This document shows positions 53,401-61,649 of a stretch of DNA of 64,000 nucleotides, in pieces. Below the pieces are notes generated by a model that saw nothing but the letters and a program-made list of their open reading frames with translations, did no database searches and had not been told where the DNA came from. How positions within the stretch are numbered: the stretch's first letter is position 1; the number at the start of each line of letters is the position of its first letter. The position numbers were made by a program, and so were the translations under genes. The stretch comes from Salibacter sp031581065 (GTDB lineage: Bacteria > Bacteroidota > Bacteroidia > Flavobacteriales_G > Salibacteraceae), in contig NZ_JAVLBN010000009.1 of the NCBI RefSeq assembly GCF_031581065.1, positions 6,548-70,547 on the forward strand, in the 5' to 3' direction.

Positions 53401-53978
53401 AGTCGACCAATGAAATGATTTGGGACTGGAATCACGTTTCTAATGAAGTTTCACGTGGTTTTGGCTATCAAAAAGAATACGGCTACCAAGCAACAGAAAA
53501 GGTTACGCTCGACAACTCGTGGTTCAGCCTCATTCATCCTGATGATCGTGAACACGTTTACAACTCAGTCAGTCATGTACTAGACAACACACGAGAAGAT
53601 TACTGGTATCAGGAATACAGAATTATTAAGCCCAATGGAGAAGTAGCTTACATTCTCGATAGGGCTTACATTTTGAGAAATGAAAATGATGAAGCTATTA
53701 GATCTGTTGGTGCTTCGCTAGATGCAACAGATTCACGCAAACAGATGCACGCCATTCAAAAGCAAAACGAGACGCTCAAAGAAATTGCCTGGACTCAATC
53801 GCACGTTATTCGCGCACCAATTGTAAGAATAATGGGCATTCTTGATCTCATTGAGCAGCAGTACCAAAACATTGATCCCAATTTAAAAGATCAGCTCGAA
53901 ATACTTGCTAAATCAGCTCACGAACTCGATGACTTAACTCGAGATATCACCAAAAAGACAGAGTCAATAAACTATTGA
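50454..53978 (+). CDS. multi-PAS/GAF sensor ending in a DHp domain without ATPase
   Basis: An 1174-aa cytosolic sensor without membrane segments. In order: PAS (15-125), GAF (135-285), PAS (300-420), PAS/PAC (430-550), GAF (560-715), PAS (720-830), PAS (845-960), PAS/PAC (970-1105), then a histidine-kinase dimerisation helix pair with AWTQSHVIRAPIVRIMGILDLI (His in SHVIRAP) and the second helix ending at the stop. The catalytic HATPase domain that should follow is missing and the next gene is on the other strand. It may be phosphorylated in trans or work as a dimerising scaffold. The call of domain borders is approximate. Confidence 0.88.
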   Translation: MKDSSFMDVHGKSTDLSFLEVIPNPIWIYDHDRSTFVFANKAAIKLYGYSAKDFQKLQLSDIQVKEIPEKKNAKSGKLFEHRNKNGDPLYVKVQSQKTELNGKKVHLYSINDITENFSQNNLSERNRALLNAIAEVNSSFILNADWLKALQKCLAIIGKTIDGDRVYFFNTEIEKNANRVIASQIAEWCAEGIQPEIDNEMLQNLDLSPFSFFVNSLLSKKPFDQYVATISDNEFKSLLESQNIKSILIYPVSSGENIHGFIGIDACHEKRKWRKDEIGLVKSFATTIAGTIDKQLAMKSVKLSKDRFKAMVREGADLITMIDKEGNFTYVGDNILSVLDISPDWLNGKNAFDFVHQDDVDYVRSYLTRVFNEEKRVKIPAFRFIDGKGNWRWMSSVITNLSNDEAVKGIVANTRDITKEKEYSLRLEKANDRYRIAAQVSDEHIYDWDINENRIIQSSESFKRIFGFELNNQDLLSRNFWKNQLPKSESDRLHNEQIHAFKDKSLNTISYNYQLKTPEGATKQLLDTARLFRDEKGRVTRVVGSVKDITPVLLKKTEDKLLQSLSTLVGKGSNFDKGISDMLELLTRYSKAQIAEYWSLTGDDKEIHLTQSYSRTEIGDKFHQLSNDITSFDFNSGSTVERWKNDELVIWNNLGHNEQFVRKDAALRIGLKSAIGVPIIHQKSLIGVIILLSDKKSKHWKDVQKMLGHLCEQLGPVLNQKRVQEELNSFFELSPDLLAITSKEGFFRKTNIAFKEVLGYKQSEILDKSICSFTHQDDYELINEALKNVEFEPKELRARFISKQGVIKWLNWRFRYNNQSKQVYAVAKDITARQLVRFQLQDTLEKLKSAQDIANLGYWNRSLDQENIEWSDEVYRIYEYDVNAITPTHNFFIEHMPADDRPEFNLLFNKMLKDPENGSEREFTHRIITSNGDTKWVYQKMKVITDESGTPSYIEGIIQDITERKQYEELLKISNERFELAMKSTNEMIWDWNHVSNEVSRGFGYQKEYGYQATEKVTLDNSWFSLIHPDDREHVYNSVSHVLDNTREDYWYQEYRIIKPNGEVAYILDRAYILRNENDEAIRSVGASLDATDSRKQMHAIQKQNETLKEIAWTQSHVIRAPIVRIMGILDLIEQQYQNIDPNLKDQLEILAKSAHELDDLTRDITKKTESINY

Positions 53979-54700
53979 TCACTCTTTTCTTTTGGCCGGT
54001 AGTGGTATGAAACTCTTACTCCTTTTTGTTCTTCTCTGTCACGGTCAGAGCCGGAAAAGTCCTCGCCTCGCCACATTGATTCAGGGATCGGACTGTAGTC
54101 GCCATCGTAATCCCAGCTGTATTTTTTGCGCTGCGGTCCATCTTTACGGTAAATCCAGGCCAGTAAAACACCCATTATGGCTCCAAATAAATGGCCTTCC
54201 CAACTAATCTTGTAGTCGATTGGTAAAAGCCCCCAAACCATTCCGCCATAAAGGAAAACAGTGATGAGCGAAAGCCCCATCATGTTTCGGTTTTTATTGA
54301 ACAACCCACTAAAAAAGACGAAAAAAGCAAGCGAATAAATCAGTCCGCTCGCCCCGATGTGAAATGAACTCCTCGCTCCTACCCAAACCCAAAAACCGCC
54401 AACTAAAGTCCCATAGATAATGACTTTCCATGCGCTTTTAGGGTAGAAATAAAAAACAGCTGTTCCAAGAATCAGCATCGGATAAGTATTGTTGATCAAA
54501 TGGCTCCAGCTACCGTGTAAAAACGGAGAAAACAAAATACCGCGCAAACCGGTAAAGTCTCGTGGTAAAATTCCGTATTCGGCCCAGGTTGTTCCTGAAT
54601 AATGCTGAATCAAATGAACAGCCCACATCACTAATACAAAGATTACCGGAAAAACGGCACTTTTGAATAACCGCTTACGTGGAGTTATTTCCTTTGACAT
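53972..54700 (-). CDS. rhomboid family intramembrane serine protease
   Basis: The 242-aa protein has six membrane segments and the rhomboid catalytic pair: serine in SSFHIGASGLIYSLAF (GxSG) and histidine in SWEGHLFGAIMG, with the oxyanion-side HLINNTYPMLILG. A hydrophilic, Asp/Arg-rich C-terminal tail of about 55 residues follows. It converges on the PAS sensor gene with a 7-base overlap. Natural substrates are unknown. Confidence 0.92.
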   Translation of the reverse strand: MSKEITPRKRLFKSAVFPVIFVLVMWAVHLIQHYSGTTWAEYGILPRDFTGLRGILFSPFLHGSWSHLINNTYPMLILGTAVFYFYPKSAWKVIIYGTLVGGFWVWVGARSSFHIGASGLIYSLAFFVFFSGLFNKNRNMMGLSLITVFLYGGMVWGLLPIDYKISWEGHLFGAIMGVLLAWIYRKDGPQRKKYSWDYDGDYSPIPESMWRGEDFSGSDRDREEQKGVRVSYHYRPKEKSDQ

Positions 54701-54709
54701 TTGGCTAAA

Positions 54710-56194
54710 TTACAGATCCCCGTTGAAGTCATCATCATCAAATGAGAACATGGAATTCATCATGTCCTTAAAACTCATTCCCTCTTCATCAATATTCTTG
54801 CTGATGAGAGAATACTCGGCCAGTCCGTGCAGGATGAGTTCCATAAAGAGGAATTGTTCTGTAGCATCAGCTTTTGGATGATACTTTTTCACGAGCTCTT
54901 TCAATCCCGGAACAGAAACCAGCTTTTCGTGGAATTTTTTGTCCTTAAGATCACTGTCGAGAACGAGATCGTTATTAGAGAACCATTTGATAACCTCAGC
55001 GAACGGACTCTCCTCTTTTCTGCGTTTAATCATTTCAGGATCGGGGAAGTATTGTGGAAAAACTTTTCTAATCACTCGATTAATCAACTTGTGAGCAACT
55101 CCAATAGCTCCCTCCTGCTCTCCTTCATATACGAGTTCGACTTTCCCTGTAATGGCCGGAATAACACCAATAAAGTCTCCAATGCGAGCAGTCGTTTTCT
55201 TTTCTCTGTTGATGATTGTCCTTCGCTCAGCAGATCCAATCAAATCTTCGTAAGCTGAAATACTCAAACGAGCTGATACACCGGATTTTTGATCGATAAA
55301 CTCACTTTCGCGAGCTTCAAAAGCGATCATTTCTAACATATCCTGGAGAATTGGCGCTACATAAACCTTTTTCTCCTGATCGGGTAAAATACGCGCTTCC
55401 TGATGCGTAATTTGTTTACTGATATCGATCGATTTGGGATAGTGCGTGATGATCTGGCTCTGAATACGATCTTTCAAAGGCGTAATAATGGAACCGCGAT
55501 TCGTATAGTCCTCAGGATTTGCGGTGAAAACGAATTGTAGATCAAGGTTGAGTCTCAGCTTAAAACCACGGATCTGAATGTCACCTTCCTGCAAAATATT
55601 GAACAATGCCACCTGGATTCGAGCCTGTAAATCGGGAATTTCATTGATCACAAAAATGCCTCGGTTCGCCTTTGGCACCAGTCCAAAATGAATCACGCGT
55701 TCATCGTTGTAGCTCAACTTTTGGTTAGCCGCTTTTATGGGATCAATATCGCCAATAAGATCGGCAATGGTAACGTCAGGCGTTGCCAGTTTCTCTGTAT
55801 AACGCTCGCTGCGGTGCATCCAGGAAACAGGCGTTTTATCTCCTTTTTCTTCGATCAGATCGCGAGCATAACGCGATACCGGCTCAAGCGGATCATCGTT
55901 GAGTTCTGACCCTTCAACAACCGGAATGTACTCATCCAGCAGCAAAGTCATTGCTCTGGCGATACTCGTTTTTGCCTGTCCGCGCAAACCCAGCAAATTG
56001 ATATTGTGACGAGCCAAAATAGCACGCTGAATATCGGGAATAACGGTATTATCATAACCGATCACGTGATCGAATACCTTTTCTCCTTTTTGCATTTTGG
56101 CGATTAGGTTATCGCGCAATTCTGTTTTTATATCCTTTGATTGATAGTCACTGTTCTTGAGATCACCCAGTGTTTTAATCTTTTCGTAATTCAT
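54710..56194 (-). CDS. AAA+ ATPase of the Mg-chelatase ChlI/MoxR type
   Basis: A 494-aa ATPase (ATG at 56194, four bases after the VWA gene; a longer frame to 56239 overlaps it). It has a P-loop variant GLRGQAKTSIARAM, Walker B in GIFVINEIPDLQARIQVALFNIL, sensor 1 in FVFTANPEDYTNRGSIITPLKDRI and an arginine-containing lid. The large helical C-terminal part is typical of the Bacteroidota magnesium-chelatase-like family. It pairs with the VWA gene just upstream; such pairs remodel or load metals into partner proteins. Confidence 0.88.
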   Translation of the reverse strand: MNYEKIKTLGDLKNSDYQSKDIKTELRDNLIAKMQKGEKVFDHVIGYDNTVIPDIQRAILARHNINLLGLRGQAKTSIARAMTLLLDEYIPVVEGSELNDDPLEPVSRYARDLIEEKGDKTPVSWMHRSERYTEKLATPDVTIADLIGDIDPIKAANQKLSYNDERVIHFGLVPKANRGIFVINEIPDLQARIQVALFNILQEGDIQIRGFKLRLNLDLQFVFTANPEDYTNRGSIITPLKDRIQSQIITHYPKSIDISKQITHQEARILPDQEKKVYVAPILQDMLEMIAFEARESEFIDQKSGVSARLSISAYEDLIGSAERRTIINREKKTTARIGDFIGVIPAITGKVELVYEGEQEGAIGVAHKLINRVIRKVFPQYFPDPEMIKRRKEESPFAEVIKWFSNNDLVLDSDLKDKKFHEKLVSVPGLKELVKKYHPKADATEQFLFMELILHGLAEYSLISKNIDEEGMSFKDMMNSMFSFDDDDFNGDL

Positions 56195-56198
56195 TCTA

Positions 56199-57314
56199 CT
56201 ATCGTGTGTTTCTTCTTCTGTTTCGTTCGTAGTCTTCAAATATAAAGTCTCCTAATCCGCTCAAGCCTGTATAAAACGCTTTTCCTTTATTGGCTTCAGT
56301 AAATTCCCTAATAAAACCCTGTAAATACGGATCACGAGCAATCATAAAGGTGGTAATTGGAATTTTTGCTTTACGGCACTGCACGGCTAAGTTGAGTGTT
56401 TTGTTCACAATCCGTTCATCGAGTCCCATGCTGTTTTTGTAATACTCGCCATTGATTTTGATGCACGATGGTTTACCATCAGTAATCATGAAAATCTGTT
56501 TATTTGGATTTTTGCGTCTCCTCAGCAAATCCATAGAAAGTTCTAGTCCGGCTACGGTATTTGTGTGGTAAGGTCCTACTTCAAGGTACGGTAAGTCTTT
56601 TAGCGAAACCTGCCAGGCATCATTCCCAAAAACAACGATATCGAGTGTGTCCTTTGGATATTTGCGCCTGATCATTTCTGCAAGAGCCATAGCCACTTTT
56701 TTGGCTGGTGTGATCCGATCCTCACCGTATAAAATCATACTGTGAGATAAGTCAATCATGAGCACTGTAGAAGCCTGAGTTTTATACTCGTTTTCTCTTA
56801 CGACAAGATCGTTCTCGGTCATTTGGAAATCTCCCACACCGTGATTAACCTGCGCATTTCGCATGCTTTCAGTGAAGTCGATTTGCTCGATTCGGTCACC
56901 AAACTGGAAATCCCGGGTTTCGGGAGTTGGCTCATCTCCCAACCCTGTTTTTCCAGTTTTATGATTGCCGGTGTTTGAGCGTTTCATCTTTCCAAAGATC
57001 TGCTCAAGAGATCGCTGCCTGATGACTTGTTCACTTTTGGCTGTCATCCCGTGACCGCTCCCGGGCCCCTGCCCCTTTTTGCCATTTCCATCATCGATAA
57101 ATCCTTTTTTCTTCAGATCCTCTATGAAATCATCAATTGTATAGTTTTCATCTGTGAGTTTATATTCTTTGTCGAGTTCGCGCAACCAGTCAATTGCTTC
57201 GTCAACATCACCTGAGGTATATGTCAATAATTCCATAAAGATGTCGAACAGCTTTTCAAACGGGCTGCGCTCATCTTTCTCTGGTGTATATCGTGTAAAT
57301 CGGTATCCCAACAT
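56199..57314 (-). CDS. VWA-domain protein paired with the AAA+ ATPase
   Basis: A 371-aa cytosolic protein with a helical N-terminal half and a von Willebrand A domain from about residue 175: TVLMIDLSHSMILYGEDRITPAKKVAMALAEMI holds the MIDAS D-x-S-x-S, and IFMITDGKPSCI the later aspartate. Together with the ATPase gene four bases downstream it forms a ChlI-ChlD-like or MoxR-VWA module. The target protein is not encoded nearby. Confidence 0.88.
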   Translation of the reverse strand: MLGYRFTRYTPEKDERSPFEKLFDIFMELLTYTSGDVDEAIDWLRELDKEYKLTDENYTIDDFIEDLKKKGFIDDGNGKKGQGPGSGHGMTAKSEQVIRQRSLEQIFGKMKRSNTGNHKTGKTGLGDEPTPETRDFQFGDRIEQIDFTESMRNAQVNHGVGDFQMTENDLVVRENEYKTQASTVLMIDLSHSMILYGEDRITPAKKVAMALAEMIRRKYPKDTLDIVVFGNDAWQVSLKDLPYLEVGPYHTNTVAGLELSMDLLRRRKNPNKQIFMITDGKPSCIKINGEYYKNSMGLDERIVNKTLNLAVQCRKAKIPITTFMIARDPYLQGFIREFTEANKGKAFYTGLSGLGDFIFEDYERNRRRNTR

Positions 57315-57377
57315 GGATGAAAAGGTATTAATTCTGCACTAACCTGCCACGAGATTATTATATGCTTCACAGGTTAT

Positions 57378-57399
57378 TAACTTTGCTAAAGTATTTTTG
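57378..57399 (+). promoter_or_regulatory. two overlapping -7 boxes of the mscS-type gene
   Basis: TAACTTTG (57378-57385) and TATTTTTG (57392-57399) both fit TAnnTTTG and lie 39 and 25 bases upstream of the ATG at 57425. Confidence 0.45.
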
Positions 57400-57424
57400 T
57401 TGCACTTAATTTAATCGTACAGTT

Positions 57425-58750
57425 ATGGACGAGACACAGGAACTTGGCAATCAAATTGGTAATTGGTTAGGAAATATTCTCCAGGAAATGGGCGTGGCCG
57501 GTGAAAGCTTGCGTTATGTGAAGATGCTGGTTCTTCTGGCTCTGACCGTTATCATTGCTCTACTAATCGATTTAATAGTACGCAAGATACTCGTCAATTT
57601 CCTACATCATTTTGCCAATAAATCGAAAACCAATTTTGATGATCACCTGATAGAGCGAAACATCACACGTTACATCAGTCAGTGGCTACCGGCAATTTTT
57701 GTAAGCGCTGTGATTCCGGTTGTTTTCCACGATTTTGAGTTCTTGATCACTCCGCTTACTGAAATTGTTGATATTTACCTGTACGTTGTCATTGCATTGT
57801 TCATTCAGGCGTTGCTTCAGGGAAGCCGTGACTACTTGCTCACACAGGACAAATTCAAGGATAAACCTATTCAGAGCCTGTCACAGTTGCTCAATATTGC
57901 GAGCTGGATCGTTGTCGCAATTTTGATTTTCTCAGAGCTCACTGAAAAATCTGTCACAAATCTTTTTGCTGCACTTGGAGCTGCATCAGCAGTATTACTC
58001 CTCATTTTTAAGGATACTATTTTAGGATTTGTGGGCAGTATTCAGCTCTCTTATAATGATATGGTTCGTGTTGGTGACTGGATTGTCATGAGCAAGTATG
58101 GAGCTGATGGAAATGTGACAGTTATCAACCTCAATACGGTAAAAGTTCTCAACTGGGACAATACGATTACGAATGTGCCCACTTATGCCCTCATAAGCGA
58201 TAGCTTCATCAATTACCGCAATATGGAGGAAGGCCCTGGACGTAGAATCAAAAAAGCGATTTACATCAAACAAAGTACAGTTCGTTTTCTCGAAGAAAAA
58301 GATCTTGATAAGCTAAAAGGTATTCAGCTTATCAATAAATACATTGATTCAAAACAGCTCGATATTGACAATTACAACCAAAAAAATAATATCGATAAAT
58401 CGCTGGCAATTAATGGCAGAAATCAAACGAATCTTGGTGTATTTAGAAAATATCTTCGTGAATACATCGAGCACAATCCTGTCATCAATAAAGAAATGAC
58501 GCTGATGACACGCCAACTCAAACCAACAGAAAAGGGAATACCTATTGAAATTTACGGTTTTAGTAAAGAAAAATCATGGGTGAATTACGAGTACGTAATG
58601 GGCGAAATTTTTGATCACGCCATCGCATCAGTGAAGTATTTCGATTTGGAATTATTCGAAATTCCGGCAGGATCTGATATCAGTCCGCTCAAATTACAAC
58701 ATAATGGAGATGTTAAAACTGGAAGCGAAGCCCCAGAGAATAAGTCATAA
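57425..58750 (+). CDS. MscS family mechanosensitive channel (YbdG-like)
   Basis: A 441-aa inner membrane channel with about five helices. The pore-lining TM3 is NLFAALGAASAVLLLIFKDTILGFVGSIQL with the Ala/Gly pattern, followed by the beta domain NDMVRVGDWIVMSKYGADGNVTVINLNTVKVLNWDNTITNVPTYALI. The insertion of about 80 residues before the last domain and the long N-terminus resemble YbdG. It protects against hypo-osmotic shock. The end overlaps the convergent outer membrane protein gene by 38 bases. Confidence 0.92.
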   Translation: MDETQELGNQIGNWLGNILQEMGVAGESLRYVKMLVLLALTVIIALLIDLIVRKILVNFLHHFANKSKTNFDDHLIERNITRYISQWLPAIFVSAVIPVVFHDFEFLITPLTEIVDIYLYVVIALFIQALLQGSRDYLLTQDKFKDKPIQSLSQLLNIASWIVVAILIFSELTEKSVTNLFAALGAASAVLLLIFKDTILGFVGSIQLSYNDMVRVGDWIVMSKYGADGNVTVINLNTVKVLNWDNTITNVPTYALISDSFINYRNMEEGPGRRIKKAIYIKQSTVRFLEEKDLDKLKGIQLINKYIDSKQLDIDNYNQKNNIDKSLAINGRNQTNLGVFRKYLREYIEHNPVINKEMTLMTRQLKPTEKGIPIEIYGFSKEKSWVNYEYVMGEIFDHAIASVKYFDLELFEIPAGSDISPLKLQHNGDVKTGSEAPENKS

Positions 58751-59441
58751 GGTTCGTATTGGATGAAACCTTATCGTAAGTAGCTTCCTGCGTGTTGTCG
58801 TTGTACTCGATTGATTCAGAATCGATGTAAGAAGACTCCGTTCCGTAGAGCTTTTCAACTCTGCCATCAATGAAAATTACGCGAGATAACTTGATAGACA
58901 ATCCGCCAGCGTATCCATAGCTCCAGGCGCCTTTTGTTTCATTCTCTATTTCATCTGGCGGTGGATTTTGGGTGTAGTCATCGACTGAAATGCGGGTTCG
59001 GGAGTTGAACAATCGAAAACCGGCTATTCCCTCGATGTAAGGATAGAATGCGTTGTTCAAATTCTTGAGCGGACTAACTCTCAAATTAGCATGAATGGGC
59101 ATCATGTTGCTATTCACAACTGAGGTAACTTCGTATTCCCCGAACTGAGGATCGTCTATTTGAAAGTCCTCTTCCTGCCTTTCCATCCAGTAATAATGAT
59201 AGGTGAGACCGAGTTCGAGCGTCAACTTGCGAACGAGCGGAAAATAAATTCCGCCACCAACTCCAAAAAACGCGCGGTCTCCAACTGCATCTTTGAATTC
59301 TCCTTCGGGAAATCCGAGTCCCATGTGAGCATCTAAATGTCCGTCATTTTCATTCTCGTTATCATCGTCATCATTCTGTCCAAATACCTGAACAGATGTT
59401 GCGAGCAACACTATCACTAAAATACTCAGTCGTTTAAGCAT
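58713..59441 (-). CDS. outer membrane beta-barrel protein
   Basis: A 242-aa protein (ATG at 59441 gives the signal peptide MLKRLSILVIVLLATSVQVF; the longer frame to 59537 would hide it). The mature part begins with an Asp/Asn/Glu-rich stretch and then shows alternating strands typical of small OmpA/OmpW-like porin barrels (LTLELGLTYHYYWM, GAWSYGYAGGLSIKL), ending SLGLRFQF with the terminal Phe. Function unknown; it precedes no other gene in an operon, and starts 100 bases after the T9SS protein ends. Confidence 0.8.
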   Translation of the reverse strand: MLKRLSILVIVLLATSVQVFGQNDDDDNENENDGHLDAHMGLGFPEGEFKDAVGDRAFFGVGGGIYFPLVRKLTLELGLTYHYYWMERQEEDFQIDDPQFGEYEVTSVVNSNMMPIHANLRVSPLKNLNNAFYPYIEGIAGFRLFNSRTRISVDDYTQNPPPDEIENETKGAWSYGYAGGLSIKLSRVIFIDGRVEKLYGTESSYIDSESIEYNDNTQEATYDKVSSNTNLMTYSLGLRFQF

Positions 59442-59541
59442 ACATATCTTTTTGTTAGTGATTAGCACAAACCAGACCAAAATTACTTTAATTGTTGTAA
59501 TTAATTGGAAATTTAAAGGTAAATTACAGAATATCAAAACC

Positions 59542-61611
59542 TTACCTAATCAAAATCACACTTCCCATTTTCACTTCTTCATCTCCTGATTGATTGACGA
59601 GCGTAATACGATAAGCATAAGCTCCCTGTTGAGCTGCGCTTCCATCTTGAGCAGTTCCATCCCAGCCTCGCTCGATATTAGTCGATTCAAAAACGAGGTT
59701 TCCAAAGCGGTTAAATATCTGTAACCTGTATTGCCTAAAACCACCAAAAGCTACAGTGGGCTTAAACTCAGGATTGTGAATTCCTGTAGGTTTAAATGCA
59801 TTCGGTACCCATATTTTCGTGTTAGATTTAAAACACTTCCTGTTCGAATAAACCTGCAAACTATCGCGGTTTGTCGCCCGAACGATGTAGCAAATTCTAT
59901 TACCCTCAGTGATGTAAGTTTCCGTGTTTTCTTCAAAATTGCGCAACGTATCGCCTGTCGTGAGAGTTTGGTTCATGGAACCGGCTGCATTATCGGCCAC
60001 GCGAAATAAGTCATAGTGATCGAGCGAGTCACCAAACACACCCCAACCGATGTACGCAGTCCAAGACAGATGGGCATTGTAGGTTTGCTCATCAAAGGTT
60101 CCGTTCAGGTAAATCGTTTTAGCCAAATTCGAGATCGATATCGGGAAGTCGCATGAATCGTACATCACTACACGGTACCAGTAATCGGTTTGGTTCACCT
60201 GTGCCGTTCTGTCCTCAAACTGGAGTATCGGGCTCTGACCGTAAGGAGCACGAGCAATTTCTATAAATGTTCCGTTTGAATCGATAGCCCGTTCTAAAGC
60301 ATAATAATTCACAAAAATCGAAGTATCGACTAAACACTCAATCTCCACATAATCGCTATTGACTACATCAGCTCGTTGCAGGTAGTGAATATTGGGCTGA
60401 AAAGAAGCTGCACTTTGCGGACATGCAATATTTGAGGTACTCGTTTTCGATCGGTCAGTAGCATACCCCACAATCACGTAGCAGTAATCCTGCCGCACAT
60501 CTACATTTTCGTGCAAATAGGTACTGTCAGATCCCGGTACAGAATCCAAAAAGACTGACGGACCATTATTCAGCCGATAATATATCGCATAGCCTTGCAA
60601 GTCATTCCAGCCCTGATACTGAGACCACTCTAACTGAACTTCCTCTGCGCAAAAATCAGGGAAAGTTTCCAAATAAATCGATTGGTGCGCATCACTTCCT
60701 GCGCTTATATTGGCAGTTGCCGGGTTGCCTTTGTAGCAGGTATCAAATGAAGCGATGGCATATTGTTGAGTACCTCCACTACCCGATGCCACAGAATCGA
60801 TGTAAGTTGTATTCGCTTTCCCGTAAACGGTATCGATGATTATCCAGGCAGATGATGCTAAATCATAGTACAAAATTTGGTAGCCGTCAGTATCTCCCGC
60901 CTCACTTGATTGCCAGGAGAGTTCGAGGTTTCCGGTAGCCGTGTCAACTGTTACACTATCCATAATTGGAATATCAGGTGAAGTATTGTCTTCAAACAAC
61001 TCTTCCACAACGGCCGATACAGATCTGCAACCGCTGTTATCCTCCGTTTCTACTTTAAAAGCGATATCTTCAGAACATACTTTGAAGGTGGTATCCGTAA
61101 ATGTTTCGGTTCCGTAAGGTGTGGTTCCGACCAATACCCAGGGACCGCCATCTATACTTCTAAAGACTTCATAATTTCCTGAATTGCTGGGTAAATTGGG
61201 GACAATCTGCGGATTCCAGGTTATGGTTGCCGTAGTATCGGTTTTGTTGGATATTACCGGGAGCATTGTTTCAAATGTGTCGCTGGAGACCTCCACGTTT
61301 CCGCTGCCATCATCGTAAACCGTTTTCACGTAGTAAAACTCAGAGTTTGTAGTAGCATTGGAATTCGTATTTGTGAAAGTGGTAGTTGCCAGGTTGGCAA
61401 CAGATGTTTCGGTGTAAGTTCCATTTCGAGAATTACTCACTCCAACCACATACTCGACAAATTCATTTGCCGGATCGTTGGGCGCTATCCACGTGAGCAC
61501 CACATCACCGTTCGGTTGAACAGCAATGCAGCGTAAATCCGGTGGATCTACAGCTCCGCGAGCAAATCCAGCCAGAAAAAATATAATGGTCAGAACCGAA
61601 ACTATGCGCAT
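59542..61611 (-). CDS. fibronectin-type protein with T9SS type B (gliding-motility) C-terminal domain
   Basis: A 689-aa exported protein: signal peptide (MRIVSVLTIIFFLAGFARG), several fibronectin type III-like modules (for example DLRCIAVQPNGDVVLTWIAPNDPANEFVEYVV, NTTYIDS, DLQGYAIYY) and a C-terminal IWVPNAFKPTGIHNPEFKP ... QIFNRFGNLVFESTNIERGWDGTA ... GAYAYRITL, the gliding motility-associated or type B sorting domain of type IX secretion. It is likely a surface or secreted protein. Confidence 0.9.
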   Translation of the reverse strand: MRIVSVLTIIFFLAGFARGAVDPPDLRCIAVQPNGDVVLTWIAPNDPANEFVEYVVGVSNSRNGTYTETSVANLATTTFTNTNSNATTNSEFYYVKTVYDDGSGNVEVSSDTFETMLPVISNKTDTTATITWNPQIVPNLPSNSGNYEVFRSIDGGPWVLVGTTPYGTETFTDTTFKVCSEDIAFKVETEDNSGCRSVSAVVEELFEDNTSPDIPIMDSVTVDTATGNLELSWQSSEAGDTDGYQILYYDLASSAWIIIDTVYGKANTTYIDSVASGSGGTQQYAIASFDTCYKGNPATANISAGSDAHQSIYLETFPDFCAEEVQLEWSQYQGWNDLQGYAIYYRLNNGPSVFLDSVPGSDSTYLHENVDVRQDYCYVIVGYATDRSKTSTSNIACPQSAASFQPNIHYLQRADVVNSDYVEIECLVDTSIFVNYYALERAIDSNGTFIEIARAPYGQSPILQFEDRTAQVNQTDYWYRVVMYDSCDFPISISNLAKTIYLNGTFDEQTYNAHLSWTAYIGWGVFGDSLDHYDLFRVADNAAGSMNQTLTTGDTLRNFEENTETYITEGNRICYIVRATNRDSLQVYSNRKCFKSNTKIWVPNAFKPTGIHNPEFKPTVAFGGFRQYRLQIFNRFGNLVFESTNIERGWDGTAQDGSAAQQGAYAYRITLVNQSGDEEVKMGSVILIR

Positions 61612-61649
61612 ATCAATGATTTAAACGACCCAGCCGGCAATTCGTTGTA

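Larger units (their letters stand above)
611..61597. repeat. dispersed short motif GG(A/T/C)TCTGACC, about 29 copies
   Basis: Plus-strand copies begin at 611, 9094, 14751, 18030, 20394, 21911, 22982, 24087, 28436, 29975, 31926, 38341, 42530, 49873, 57538 and 60231. Minus-strand copies (GGTCAGA(A/T/G)CC on the plus strand) begin at about 2564, 6151, 8355, 10141, 14775, 17988, 19954, 22117, 23054, 27993, 40529, 54043 and 61588. The base after is mostly G (or C before, on the other strand). Most are in genes and in different frames, encoding GSD, LT(D/V/E) or GQ(S/N). This is a hand count. Confidence 0.85.

Noticed and set aside
54827..55258. 143-codon plus-strand open frame
   Set aside because: Antisense to the AAA+ ATPase gene whose motifs are clear; composition is of shadow type.
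611..61597. Dispersed 10-mer considered as a Chi-like or KOPS-like polar site
   Set aside because: Copies are balanced between strands (16 to 13), whereas Chi and KOPS are strongly oriented along the replication arm.
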